From Actinopolymorpha cephalotaxi (GTDB lineage Bacteria > Actinomycetota > Actinomycetes > Propionibacteriales > Actinopolymorphaceae): a stretch of DNA of 64,000 nt. Below, piece after piece: positions 17,520 through 25,761 of this stretch. Both the position numbers and the translations under genes were made by a program. Positions within the stretch are counted from its first letter, which is position 1, and the number at the start of each line of letters is the position of its first letter. The notes beneath the pieces are model-generated. The model had not been told where the DNA came from. It did no database searches and saw only the letters and a list, made by a program, of their open reading frames with translations. The DNA lies in NCBI RefSeq assembly GCF_013408535.1, contig NZ_JACBZA010000001.1:4362850-4426849 (forward strand), in the 5' to 3' direction.

Positions 17520-18353
17520 TCAGGTCGCTTCGTGGGCGGAGGTGATGTCGGCACCGAGCGGCGCCGAGGGTGGGCGGTGCCGAAGCTCGCTCGTCACCAT
17601 GCGGAGAAACGCGGTGTTCGTCGCGAGGTAACGCGGGCCGAGGCGGCGGGGTTCCTGCAGCGCTCGGAAGAGCCACTCCATGCCGTTGCGCTGCCACCAC
17701 TGCGGTGCGCGCTGGATGTGCCCGGCGAGTACGTCGAACGACCCGCCGACACCGTGCACCACCGACGCGCCGGTCGCGGCGCCCCACTTCTCGACGAAGT
17801 ACTCCTTCTTCGGTGAGGACACCCCGACCAGCAGGAGGTCCGCGCCGGACTCGCGGATCCCGGCCACCACGTCCGCCTCGTCGCCCGCGTCGAAGTAGCC
17901 GTTGCGACAGCCCGCGATCGCAAGGTCCGGGTGCCGGCGCCGCACCTCCGCCATCATCCGTGCGAGGACCTCCTCGGTGGCGCCGAGGAAGTACACCCGG
18001 TGCCCGCGCCGCTCGGCCTCGGGCAGCAGCCGCATCATCAGGTCGATGCCGGCGACGCGTTCCTGGACGGGCTCGCGCAGCAACCGCGCCGCCCACACCA
18101 CCGCCTGGCCGTCGGCCAGCACGAGCTCGCAGCTCATCACCGCGCGCCGCAGCCGGACGTCCTCGCGCATCCGGACGATCTTCGCCGCGTTCAGCATGCC
18201 GATCCGCACGGTGCGGTGTTCCTCGACGGCCTTGACGCACTCGGCCACCGACTCGTCCATCGTCAACGGGTCGAGACCGACCCCGAGCAGCCACCGGCGG
18301 CCGGTGTCCCCTCTGCCCGTCGTTCGCCCGGCCACCTCTGTTCCCCCGGTCAT
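17520..18353 (-). CDS. WecG/TagA/CpsF family glycosyltransferase (GT26)
   Basis: A 277-residue enzyme. It has the family blocks TVRIGMLNAAKIV near 47-59, LADGQAVVWAARLL near 77-90, VYFLGATEEVLARM near 113-126, and LLLVGVSSPKKEYFVEKW, with the family PxxExxw segment, near 165-182. GT26 enzymes add the second sugar (often N-acetylmannosamine or its uronate) onto undecaprenyl-PP-GlcNAc. An amino-uronate donor would fit the coupled wbpA gene. ATG 18353 follows AGGGGGGAA and overlaps the previous stop (ATGA). The donor is inferred. Confidence 0.87.
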   Translation of the reverse strand: MTGGTEVAGRTTGRGDTGRRWLLGVGLDPLTMDESVAECVKAVEEHRTVRIGMLNAAKIVRMREDVRLRRAVMSCELVLADGQAVVWAARLLREPVQERVAGIDLMMRLLPEAERRGHRVYFLGATEEVLARMMAEVRRRHPDLAIAGCRNGYFDAGDEADVVAGIRESGADLLLVGVSSPKKEYFVEKWGAATGASVVHGVGGSFDVLAGHIQRAPQWWQRNGMEWLFRALQEPRRLGPRYLATNTAFLRMVTSELRHRPPSAPLGADITSAHEAT

Positions 18354-19525
18354 CGCGTTCCCCCCTGCGACGCGTTCAGCCAGGTGAACAGCAGCCAGCC
18401 GAACTCGTACGGCCTGCATTCGGTGTCGACGGCGTTCGGCGGTACGACGCGGTCCAGCGCGTCGACCCGCCAGCCGGGGCGTACCCGGGTGGTCATCGCC
18501 CGGGTGCCCCGGACCGCCTTGCGCGGATCGCGTCTGGCCACCTTGCGCCAGGTGACGCCGAGGTCGTCCAGGATCAGCGGACGGTCGGTCTCCGGCGCGT
18601 CGGCCATCCAGCGCAGGCCCCGCCGGATCGCCTCGGCGTGGTCGGTCCCGCCCGCCTCGGCGAGGTCGAGCAGTGCCATCGGCGCCATCGCGTGCTGGTG
18701 GACGCTGTAGACCGGGTATCCCTCGACGACTCCCCCGGTGCGCGCGTCGTAGTGCCACCACCACTGGCCCGCGTCGCCCTGCGCGGTACAGATTCTTTCT
18801 GCCGCACGGTCCGCGACGCGTACGGCCTCCTCGTCGCCGGCCCGGGCCAGCGCCTGGATCGGGTACACCTGGTCGGCGAAGCAGCCGACGTGCGCGCGGT
18901 AGGACGGCACCAGGCCGCGGCCGTTCACCTCGTGGGCGAACAGCCCGCCCTCGCGGACACCGAGCAGCAACCGGCGGCGGGCCCACTCGTAGTGCGACCG
19001 CAGGTCCGGTACGCCGACGACCTCCCGGGCGGCCGCCAGCGCCGACAGCACCCAGGCCGCGTCCACGGTGAACACCGCACCTCCGGCGTCCATGGCGGCC
19101 AGCCGGGCGAGCACCCTGGGCAGGTCCTCGTGCTCACAGGCGGCCGCCGCCCAGCACACCAACGCCACGTCGCCGAGGGAGGTCACCGCACCGGTTCCGG
19201 TGTCGAGTACGCGGGAGACCAGGCCGGCCACCAGATCGTCGACGCTGACCCCGCCGAGCACCGCGCGCTGGCGGTCCTCGGGGAGGAGGCGAGCGCCCAG
19301 CGCGGTGATCGCCGTGTAGCGCAGGCTGCTGCCCTCCGGCAGCACCCGCGGCCGACCGGCGGCGTCGTACACACCACGCATGGTGAAGACGAACCCGTCC
19401 CCGACCCGCATCGCGGGCAGGCCGCGAAGTGCGACACCGATCAGGCGGTCGACCAGGGCCGCCACGTCGTCGGGCGTGCTCGCCGGGCCGGTGAGCACGT
19501 CCACCCGCGAAACCGCTGCCTTCAT
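18350..19525 (-). CDS. Predicted (alpha/alpha) helical-barrel protein of the glycan operon
   Basis: A 391-residue soluble protein that I do not assign to a named enzyme. It has many paired amphipathic helices and aromatic motifs such as WHYDARTGGVVEGYPVYSVH and QHAMAPMALLDL near 255-285. The pattern recalls (alpha/alpha)6 barrels of glycoside hydrolases, polysaccharide lyases or epimerases. No signal peptide is visible, so it probably acts in the cytoplasm. It is tightly coupled on both sides (ATGA overlaps), between a methyltransferase and a GT26 glycosyltransferase. A role in modifying a sugar intermediate is likely, but its reaction is unknown. Confidence 0.6.
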   Translation of the reverse strand: MKAAVSRVDVLTGPASTPDDVAALVDRLIGVALRGLPAMRVGDGFVFTMRGVYDAAGRPRVLPEGSSLRYTAITALGARLLPEDRQRAVLGGVSVDDLVAGLVSRVLDTGTGAVTSLGDVALVCWAAAACEHEDLPRVLARLAAMDAGGAVFTVDAAWVLSALAAAREVVGVPDLRSHYEWARRRLLLGVREGGLFAHEVNGRGLVPSYRAHVGCFADQVYPIQALARAGDEEAVRVADRAAERICTAQGDAGQWWWHYDARTGGVVEGYPVYSVHQHAMAPMALLDLAEAGGTDHAEAIRRGLRWMADAPETDRPLILDDLGVTWRKVARRDPRKAVRGTRAMTTRVRPGWRVDALDRVVPPNAVDTECRPYEFGWLLFTWLNASQGGTR

Positions 19526-20259
19526 GACTGCCTCACCGCCACCAGGGACTTCGCGAGGCCGGCGACCTTCTCGCTGCGCAGCTCCGCGTCGGGGAAATAG
19601 GTACGCATCTCGGTGCGACTGAGCAACTCGACGCCGAGTACTGCGCCCAGCGCCTGCTCGTCGCTGTCCAGCGGGGTATGCACGAGTGGCCAGTGCCGCA
19701 CCAGGCGGGCCCGCGCGGCGACGGGCAGGAACTGCACGCCGGGGCAGAGCCAGTGCGGCTCGACCGGAAAGTATCGGTAGGGCGTCTGCACCCAGTAGCG
19801 GTCGGCGAGACCGCTCACCGTCTCCGCGAACCGCCGGCGGCGGTGATGTCCTCCGACGTGCTCGATCACCGAGTTCGACACGACGAGGTCGTACTGTGTG
19901 GCGGCGATTCTCCCGGGCAGGTCACAGGCGTCGGCCAGGTCCGCGCGCAGCCAGGGCGGCAGGTCCGCCGGCGGTTCCTCCAGGTTGACGACGTGAACGG
20001 CGGCCGGTCGTACCGGTGCACGGAGCCAGGAGTCCGCCGTTCCCCCCAAGTCGACGACGGACATCTCCGGCAACTGTGGGAACGTTTCCAGCAGCCACTG
20101 CCAGCGGCGTGCGCGGAAACGCTGACCCATGGAGTCGGGGGCGTCCACGAACCGTCTGCGAAGCGCGTGCAGGTGGTCGGGTCGGTGTGTCCAGGTCTTC
20201 GGTGAGGAAGCAGCGCCGCTGGACTCTCCGCGGCTGGTCAGGACCGTGTCGTGGGTCAT
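19522..20259 (-). CDS. Class I SAM-dependent methyltransferase
   Basis: A 245-residue methyltransferase of the methyltransf_11/25 kind. Motif I is SVVDLGGTADSW near 67-78, the acidic end of beta2 is VHVVNLEEP near 88-96, and YDLVVSNSVIEHVGG near 122-136 is the motif IV region. It is the first gene of the minus operon ending in wbpA and overlaps the next gene by ATGA. It could O-methylate a sugar of the glycan or a lipid-linked intermediate. The start ATG follows AGGAG at a 10-nt distance. The acceptor is unknown. Confidence 0.78.
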   Translation of the reverse strand: MTHDTVLTSRGESSGAASSPKTWTHRPDHLHALRRRFVDAPDSMGQRFRARRWQWLLETFPQLPEMSVVDLGGTADSWLRAPVRPAAVHVVNLEEPPADLPPWLRADLADACDLPGRIAATQYDLVVSNSVIEHVGGHHRRRRFAETVSGLADRYWVQTPYRYFPVEPHWLCPGVQFLPVAARARLVRHWPLVHTPLDSDEQALGAVLGVELLSRTEMRTYFPDAELRSEKVAGLAKSLVAVRQS

Positions 20260-20862
20260 GGGTTGGTTACTCCTGCTCTGCTCTGTCTGCTTCGAAGAGA
20301 CCGGCCGGCCAAGGACGCGGGATACCGCAGGGAGTGGTCAGGTCGGCGGGTTCGGTGCGGTGGCACCGTCGCCCGAGTACCCGGTCAGCGGTCCGTCGTC
20401 AGACGAGCGGACACACCGGGGTGAGGAGTTGCGAACTGCTTGGTACCAACGCGGATGGCCGGGGAGCTCGTCCCGTCACCTTGTCGGTAAGAGTGGCCCG
20501 AAGGGCTCGCGCACCAACGTAATGGGAACGTTCCCAGTCCGTGGTGGGAACGACGAAAGATCGTCTACCGCCGGGCGTTCGAGGCTGTTGTTCAGCTTCA
20601 CGGGCGACACGACGGACGGCACGACGCCTTGTCAACGTGTGCCTGCGCGCCGCCGGGCGGCGAGACGATTCACCGGCAACCGCAGGTGCCGGGCGCTTCA
20701 CCCGGCGGAACTTTCGAAGTGAGGTCACAGCGCTCCCCCCAGATCGCTGAGGCGAGCATAGGCGAGAATTCGATCAATGGAGCCGGAATCGGCACAAGAT
20801 CGGAACTTGCTGACCTACTCCGACGATCTGTGCCGTATCGCCTCGTGAAACGCCTTGTGAGA
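20260..20862. other. Non-coding region upstream of the glycan operon
   Basis: About 600 nt without a convincing gene. The reading frames here are low-complexity Arg/Ser-rich and lack ribosome sites. The region must hold the promoter of the minus-strand glycan operon and, judging by its length, perhaps a long leader RNA. The only strong feature I see is the palindrome at 20523-20536. Confidence 0.5.
20523..20536. promoter_or_regulatory. LacI-type palindromic operator candidate
   Basis: TGGGAACGTTCCCA is a perfect 14-bp palindrome with a central CG, as in LacI-family sites; the actinobacterial CebR/CelR site is TGGGAGCGCTCCCA. It lies 264 nt upstream of the methyltransferase that opens the glycan operon. 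A half-site-like GTGGGAACGAC lies just to its right. No LacI gene is in the window, so any regulator would act in trans. Confidence 0.5.
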
Positions 20863-21423
20863 CTAGGATCTCGCGGATACGCCGGTTGTCCGGAGCCAGT
20901 CCGCGGCGGCCAGCACCGCGCGCGCGACCTCGGCGACGTCGCGCCCGTCGGTGTCGACGCGGAAGTCGGCGACGTCGTCGCGTTCGAACTGCGCCGACAA
21001 CTCCGCGGCCCGTCGCGTCAGCTTGTCGAGGTCGGCTCCGCGCTCGCGGCCGCGGCCGACGATGCGAGCCGCCAGTTCCTCCTGGCCCGTGTGCAACCTG
21101 CACAGGACCGCAGCGGCGTTCGGAACCGCGTCCGCGTACATCGCGAGGCCGTCCCGCGACTCGACCACCCCGGCGGCCAGCACACATCGCGCCCCCGCGG
21201 CTCGGTAGTTCCGCCACATCGCGCCGAGGTTGCGGGCCTTCATCCGCTCGTTGTACGGGTCGTCGCCGGGAACGGGCCGGCAGGCGCCGAGAAGGTCCAG
21301 GTCCACGAGCGCTGGTGCGTCGCCGGCGTCGACGAGCTGCCCGAAGATCTCCCACGCCACCGTTGTCTTGCCGACGCCGGGTGGACCGGAGATGAACAGG
21401 ATCGGCACCGGGTGACCACGCAT
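20863..21423 (-). CDS. P-loop NTPase / small-molecule kinase-like protein
   Basis: About 186 residues from ATG 21423, or 192 from GTG 21441. It has the Walker A motif GPPGVGKT near residues 13-20, the hydrophobic strand PALVDLDLLG near 38-47, and an Arg-rich lid region (RIVGRGRERGADLDKLTRRAAEL) typical of shikimate/APS-kinase-like folds. It probably phosphorylates a small molecule, but the substrate is not indicated by sequence or neighbours. It stands alone, divergent from the HNH gene at 21673. No good ribosome site distinguishes the two starts. Confidence 0.7.
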   Translation of the reverse strand: MRGHPVPILFISGPPGVGKTTVAWEIFGQLVDAGDAPALVDLDLLGACRPVPGDDPYNERMKARNLGAMWRNYRAAGARCVLAAGVVESRDGLAMYADAVPNAAAVLCRLHTGQEELAARIVGRGRERGADLDKLTRRAAELSAQFERDDVADFRVDTDGRDVAEVARAVLAAADWLRTTGVSARS

Positions 21424-21659
21424 GGCGAGGACCGTATCCACTTCCCGGGCATCCGAACGATCCGTTTTCCGTCCGTACGCCGTCCCGGCGCCGGCCCGCG
21501 CTTGTTTCGTACTCTCAGCCGACCCGTCGGTTCAGTGGTAGTTGAGCTTGGACAGTTCGACCGTGCCACAAGAAACGACCATGGTTCTACGGGTTGAGGG
21601 GTACCAGGAATTTCCTTGTGGACAAGGGTTTCCCGCGAGCGAGAGTCGGTCTTGTGCGG

Positions 21660-21680
21660 TAGAATCGAACGCATGAGCGA
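21660..21680 (+). promoter_or_regulatory. Leaderless-type -10 element and LexA-like box over the start codon
   Basis: TAGAAT at 21660-21665 ends 7 nt before the ATG at 21673, which fits a leaderless transcript. TCGAAC-GCAT-GAGCGA at 21665-21680 has one perfect and one 4-of-6 half-site of the actinobacterial SOS box TCGAAC-N4-GTTCGA, and it overlaps both the -10 element and the ATG. Members of this gene family in Mycobacterium tuberculosis are known LexA targets. The second half-site is degenerate, so binding is uncertain. Confidence 0.45.
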
Positions 21681-23721
21681 CGGCGGTGGATACTTCGGCG
21701 GTGACCTGGGCGATGGTCCGGGTCGTCGCCGGGTGCTGCCGGGCGGGTTCGCTGATGTGCCGGGTGGGCCGCGGCTTGCGGTGCTGCTCGCCTCGGTGGA
21801 TCGCGGGGTGTGTAACGGGTTCGAGGTGGAGGAGCGGGCCAGGGCGTGGCGGCGGCTGATCGGCTGGGCGGAGGCCGAGTGTCTGGCCGAGGTGAACGAG
21901 CTGGCCTACGCCGAACCCGGTATGCCCGACGAGCCGGCGCAGCGCAGTCCCGAGATGGACCCGATGACCCAGGCCGTGCTGGAACCTTTGCTGCGGTGGT
22001 CGGGCTACCACGCCAGCTGGTATCTGGCGCTGGCCCTCACCCTGCCCCGCCTGCCCCGGACACGAGCAGCGCTGGCGTCCGGGCAGTTGGAGCTCCCCGA
22101 CGTGCGGGCGATCGTGGACCGGATCACCGACGCGAAACCCGACCTGTGGGATGCGATCGAGGACGCGATCTTCCCGAAGGTGCTGGAACTGCGGGGCGGG
22201 CTGTTGCGGGCCAAGGTCGAAGCCGAGGTCGTCAAAGCCGACCCCGAGGCTGCCGGTAAACGCCACCGCGCCGCGCGGACGGGGCGGAACGTCGCGATCT
22301 GGCCCGCCGTGGACGGTGTCGCCGACCTCGCGATCCGCGGCCTGTCCGCTGATCAGGCCGCGGAGGCGTACGGGTACATCGACGCGATTGCCCGTGCCGT
22401 CAAGTCCGCCGGTGACCCGCGCAAGCTGAGCCAACTACGCGCCGACGTCGCCTACTCCCTGCTCAGTGGTTCCGCCGACCTCATCGACTGCTCGGCTCCG
22501 GTGAGCAAGGACAACCACGCCGACCAGGGCCAGAGCACGCAGGACCACGCCGCGCAGGACCACGCCGCGCAGGACCACGCCGCGCAGGACCATGCCGCGC
22601 AGAGCCAGGCCGCGCAAGACGAGGCGCAGGACGACTCCGGGCAGGACGACTCCGGGCAGCAGCCCGCGGACGGTGACACTCCGCAGGAGCGGGCCGGCGG
22701 CGAGCAGGTCGGCGGCGAGCAGGTCGAAGACGAGCCGCAGGCCCAAGAGGACATGCGGCCCGCGAGCGAGAACGAGCGGGCGCAGGACGAGACCGGGCAG
22801 GGTGGGGAGGGGCGCTGTGCCGTGCACCGGTTCCCCGACCACGACCTGCACGACAGCTGGTGTGAGTGCGGGAACTGTGCTCCGGCACCGGTGGCCAGCT
22901 GCAGCGTGTGTGGTACGGCCGCGATGAACGGGGTCCGAGTCCACGACACCGCCGCCCACGAGGCCGCAGCCCGCAACGCCGAGCCGCCGGATCCGCCGGA
23001 TCCACCTGATCCGCCGGGTCGGCCTGATCCGCCGGATCCGCTGGGTCGGCCTGATCCGCCGGATCCGCTGGGTCGGCCTGATCCACCGACAGACGAGTCC
23101 ACACCGCCGCCACCGCCGTGGACCTCTTCGCAGCCGAGCTGGGGTCCGATCAAGACGCGCGCCAAGGTGCAGCTGAACATGCCGCTGACCACCCTGATGG
23201 GGCTGTCCACCCAGCCCGGCGAACTCGGCGGGTTCGGGCCCATCATCACCGAGGTGGCTCGCCGGATCGTGGCGAACCACCTCGACAACCCCGAAGCCAG
23301 ATTCAGTGTCGGGGTCACCCACCCGGTCACCGGACGGTTACTGCACCTGCACCCGATCCCGGCGAGGTTCCTGCGCGGACTGCAAGCCGAGCTCGTCCAT
23401 GCCCGCGACCAGCGCTGCGTATGGACCACCTGCCGAAGACCAGCCGCCACCTGCCACCTCGACCACAACACCGAGTACGCCGACGGCGGAGAAACCTCCG
23501 TCGACAACATCGCGCCGTTGTGCCCACGCCACCACAAGGCCAAGACCGAACGGGACTGGAAACTGAAGCAGACCGGACCCGGCGAACACAGCCTCACCGA
23601 CCCGTTCGGCCGCCAGTACCACAGCGGAGCGCCCTCCCTCACCGACCCGGTGGTGCCGGCCGAGCCAGAAGCCGCCACCGCCGGTGCGAGGAGGGCCGAG
23701 GATGACCTGCCACCGTTCTGA
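21673..23721 (+). CDS. 13E12-repeat family protein: DUF222 plus C-terminal HNH nuclease domain
   Basis: A 682-residue protein, long for a family of about 400-500. An N-terminal helical DUF222 domain covers roughly residues 30-275. It is followed by a disordered, repeat-rich insert (about 276-490) containing QDHAA pentads and GRPDPPDPL nonads. A cysteine cluster (CECGNC, CSVCG) sits inside the insert. The DUF222 end reappears at about 500, and the HNH nuclease follows (CHLDHNTEYADGG, then IAPLCPRHHKAK) near 618-650. The HNH catalytic His and the zinc-type Cys/His residues are all present. Its role is unknown; HNH domains cut DNA. The -10 element lies right at the ATG. Confidence 0.85.
   Translation: MSDGGGYFGGDLGDGPGRRRVLPGGFADVPGGPRLAVLLASVDRGVCNGFEVEERARAWRRLIGWAEAECLAEVNELAYAEPGMPDEPAQRSPEMDPMTQAVLEPLLRWSGYHASWYLALALTLPRLPRTRAALASGQLELPDVRAIVDRITDAKPDLWDAIEDAIFPKVLELRGGLLRAKVEAEVVKADPEAAGKRHRAARTGRNVAIWPAVDGVADLAIRGLSADQAAEAYGYIDAIARAVKSAGDPRKLSQLRADVAYSLLSGSADLIDCSAPVSKDNHADQGQSTQDHAAQDHAAQDHAAQDHAAQSQAAQDEAQDDSGQDDSGQQPADGDTPQERAGGEQVGGEQVEDEPQAQEDMRPASENERAQDETGQGGEGRCAVHRFPDHDLHDSWCECGNCAPAPVASCSVCGTAAMNGVRVHDTAAHEAAARNAEPPDPPDPPDPPGRPDPPDPLGRPDPPDPLGRPDPPTDESTPPPPPWTSSQPSWGPIKTRAKVQLNMPLTTLMGLSTQPGELGGFGPIITEVARRIVANHLDNPEARFSVGVTHPVTGRLLHLHPIPARFLRGLQAELVHARDQRCVWTTCRRPAATCHLDHNTEYADGGETSVDNIAPLCPRHHKAKTERDWKLKQTGPGEHSLTDPFGRQYHSGAPSLTDPVVPAEPEAATAGARRAEDDLPPF
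22540..22614 (+). repeat. 15-bp coding tandem repeat (QDHAA)
   Basis: Four consecutive 15-bp units CAGGACCACGCCGCG and a diverged fifth, inside the HNH gene. They keep the frame and encode QDHAA. The fourth unit differs by one base (CAT for CAC). Copy number probably varies between strains by slippage. Confidence 0.85.
23016..23090 (+). repeat. 27-bp coding tandem repeat (GRPDPPDPL)
   Basis: Nearly three units of 27 bp encoding GRPDPPDPL, preceded by shorter PPDPPD triplets, in the Pro/Asp-rich linker of the HNH protein just before the second DUF222 segment. The units are almost identical at DNA level, which suggests recent expansion. Confidence 0.8.
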
Positions 23722-23818
23722 ACCTCCCGTGGCCGGTGGTCAACATCACCTTGACGTCGAGGGGTTCCGTCGGGTGCGGTGGGCAGCCGAAGCCGATGAC
23801 GATCCAGGCGGGAGGACC

Positions 23819-24943
23819 ATGAACCACCGCGGCGAGGGGCGCCCGCCGGACGAACCACCGCAGCTGCCGAGGTTCGGTCCGATCCGACAGGTCCCGCCGG
23901 ACGGCGTACTGCGGGCGATGCCCGGGGCCTCCTCCGGGACCCGATGGCGGACGGACCGGTTCGGCGGCGACGAGGACCACTATCCGAACGGCGGCATCTG
24001 GCAGTTCACGGCGCGCCCACCGGCCTCCGAACCGACTTCCGAACCGGCCGCCGACGCGTCGTTCAGCACGATGGTGAAACGCACCGGAGTCAACCACCTC
24101 GGCACCGACCCGGTGTGGCGTGGCCGGCCCGATCCGGCGGATCCGCAGTGGTGGGGGCGGGAGGCCGCGTTCTACGAGTCCGACCTCGCCACCTCCGGAT
24201 GGGCTCCCGGCGTGCGCGCCGCCCACTGCTATGCGGTCGACGACCACGACGGCTGTCGCGACGTGTGGCTGGAGACGGTGAACGTCCCGGCGACCCTGGA
24301 CGTCTGCGAACGCGCGGTCGCGGGCCTGGCCCGGTGGCAGGTCGCCACGGCGAGCGCCCGGCACTCCTGGCTGTCCGAGGACTGGATCCCCACTCACGTC
24401 CGCCGTCGCGATCTGGACAACGCGCGTACGCTGGCGCACCCGGCCTGGCCGTCGGCGATCGAACGCGGTCTCGACCCGGCCCTCCGCGACGTGGTCGCGG
24501 ACAGGATCACCGACCCGGCGAGGATTCGCCAACTTCTCAAGGGGTTTCCGCGGGTCCTCACCCACTACGACTTCCACAACGCCAACCTCGGCCTGGTCGC
24601 GGACAAGGTCGCGATCATCGACTGGGCGTACGTCGGCTGGGGCCCGATCGGGCACGACACCGGCCACCTGGCGGCGGACGTCGCCGGCCGCGAACTGCCG
24701 CCGGACAAGGTGTGGGAGGTGCTGCTGTCGGCGTACTGCGACGCCCTCACGGAGGCAGGTTGGACCGGTGACCCGGCCGTCGTGCGCCGGGCGACGACGA
24801 CGTCGAACGTCCTGCGCCTGGGCTGGCAGATCGACCACGTCCTGAGCATCGTCGAGGATCTGCGCGACGACGCGATCCCCGCCGTGAACGCCAGACTTCG
24901 GCTGTTCGCCGAGCTTCAGGCCTCGCCGGAGATGATGCGGTGA
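23819..24943 (+). CDS. Aminoglycoside phosphotransferase (APH)-fold kinase
   Basis: A 374-residue kinase-like protein read from ATG 23819 directly after GGAGGA. The Brenner motif VLTHYDFHNANLG carries the catalytic Asp near residue 246, and IIDWAYVGWGPIGHD carries the metal-binding Asp near 264. The N-terminal lobe with WWGREAAFYESDL matches the APH/choline-kinase superfamily. Proteins like this phosphorylate antibiotics, sugars or homoserine-like substrates. Neighbours give no hint of a substrate, so resistance should not be assumed. An 89-nt gap separates it from the HNH gene. Confidence 0.8.
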   Translation: MNHRGEGRPPDEPPQLPRFGPIRQVPPDGVLRAMPGASSGTRWRTDRFGGDEDHYPNGGIWQFTARPPASEPTSEPAADASFSTMVKRTGVNHLGTDPVWRGRPDPADPQWWGREAAFYESDLATSGWAPGVRAAHCYAVDDHDGCRDVWLETVNVPATLDVCERAVAGLARWQVATASARHSWLSEDWIPTHVRRRDLDNARTLAHPAWPSAIERGLDPALRDVVADRITDPARIRQLLKGFPRVLTHYDFHNANLGLVADKVAIIDWAYVGWGPIGHDTGHLAADVAGRELPPDKVWEVLLSAYCDALTEAGWTGDPAVVRRATTTSNVLRLGWQIDHVLSIVEDLRDDAIPAVNARLRLFAELQASPEMMR

Positions 24944-24961
24944 GCCGAAAGAGGCGGCAGG

Positions 24962-25456
24962 TCACTTCTCGTACCAGTAGGTGAAGGTATCCGCCGCCGC
25001 GCCACGTCCGGGGCCGTCTGTCGTCGCAGCGTCCGCCGCCTCACCGTGCTCGGGGACGAAGGTGAACACGCCATGACCTCGCAGCCCGGTCAGCTCCCGG
25101 GTGGCCGACCCGGGCACGACCTCCCAGTGCCCGTGCACGAATCCGGCTCCCGTGGTGTATCCCTGCGCGGTGAGTACGAACGACCCCGGCCGGCCGTCGA
25201 GCGTGCCGTCGAACCGCTCGACGCCGGTGAAGGTGTCGGTGCCGTCCGCGCGTACCACCCGGACGTGGTCGGCGACCCCGGTCCCGGCGAGGGACCCGGT
25301 GAACTGCTCGGTCAGCACCGTCGACACCAGCGAGATTCCACTGTCGTCCGCCGGGCTCACGACCCTGAGGTCGTAGTCGACCACCACCACCGTGCTCTGG
25401 CCAGTTCGCTGACGTTCTGGTTGCTCCACGCTGTTCGACATGGAGTCCAGGATCAC
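24962..25456 (-). CDS. DUF3224 family protein
   Basis: A 164-residue protein with the DUF3224 pattern: strands TEQFTGSLAGTGVADHVRV, FTGVERFDGTLDGRPGSFVLTAQGY and HGHWEVVPGSATRELTGLRGHGVF. This is a small beta-barrel family of unknown function (allene-oxide-cyclase-like fold is my expectation). GTG 25456 is preceded by AGGGG at a good distance; ATG 25441 is a possible internal start. It is convergent with the APH gene upstream and has no signal peptide. Confidence 0.78.
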   Translation of the reverse strand: MILDSMSNSVEQPERQRTGQSTVVVVDYDLRVVSPADDSGISLVSTVLTEQFTGSLAGTGVADHVRVVRADGTDTFTGVERFDGTLDGRPGSFVLTAQGYTTGAGFVHGHWEVVPGSATRELTGLRGHGVFTFVPEHGEAADAATTDGPGRGAAADTFTYWYEK

Positions 25457-25611
25457 GCCAGTGACCCCTCGTCCGCCACCACGTGGCCAGGGAGGTTCCG
25501 GCCGTCGTCCCGATCGGTTCCGGACCGCGACGATGGCCGACGAGCAAGCCGTGCTTGACGACGCCTCGTCAAAGCGCCGTTGACAGGTGACACGTCACGT
25601 TCAGGGACGCG

Positions 25612-25761
25612 TCACAGCCTGTCCTTGGTGTCCTTCGTCCCCACCACCATCACCAGCGCGGCGAAGACGAGCGCCACGGTCATGAGGGTGCGGTGGTGCG
25701 CCTGGAATGCCCACAGCGCAAAGGCGAGAGTCGCGATCCAGTAGATTCCCCACCGTGTCAT
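25612..25761 (-). CDS. Small two-helix membrane protein
   Basis: A 49-residue protein starting MTRWGIYWIATL, preceded by a GGAG site. It consists of two hydrophobic stretches, roughly residues 5-20 and 26-42, with a charged tail TKDTKDRL. Longer in-frame starts exist at 25779 and 25818 but lack ribosome sites. Function is unknown. The gene is isolated, between a DUF3224 gene and the ArsR operon. Confidence 0.5.
   Translation of the reverse strand: MTRWGIYWIATLAFALWAFQAHHRTLMTVALVFAALVMVVGTKDTKDRL

Noticed and set aside
20399-20728. 109-residue minus-strand frame in the gap before the glycan operon
   Set aside because: Arg-rich, no ribosome site, no recognisable fold, and it spans a perfect palindrome. 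Treated as non-coding.
20260-20862. Known riboswitch (ydaO-type or c-di-GMP type) in the long leader
   Set aside because: I looked for the conserved core words of these classes and did not find a convincing match. A covariance search would be decisive.
22540-22614. CRISPR-like array
   Set aside because: The 15-bp units have no spacers and keep a reading frame. They are a coding tandem repeat. No cas genes were seen anywhere in the window.
21673-23721. Homing-endonuclease or IS-type mobile element because of the HNH domain
   Set aside because: No terminal inverted repeats, target duplication or intron or intein boundaries are seen. The DUF222-HNH arrangement is that of the 13E12 family, which is not a transposase.
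22452-23858. 468-residue minus-strand frame opposite the HNH gene
   Set aside because: Its Cys/Ala/Trp/Ser and Gly/Ser repeats are the mirror of the coding tandem repeats in the HNH gene, whose motifs are clear. It is a shadow frame.
23819-24943. Antibiotic resistance gene
   Set aside because: APH-fold kinases are large in number in actinobacteria and most have no known antibiotic target. No resistance context is present around the APH-like genes.
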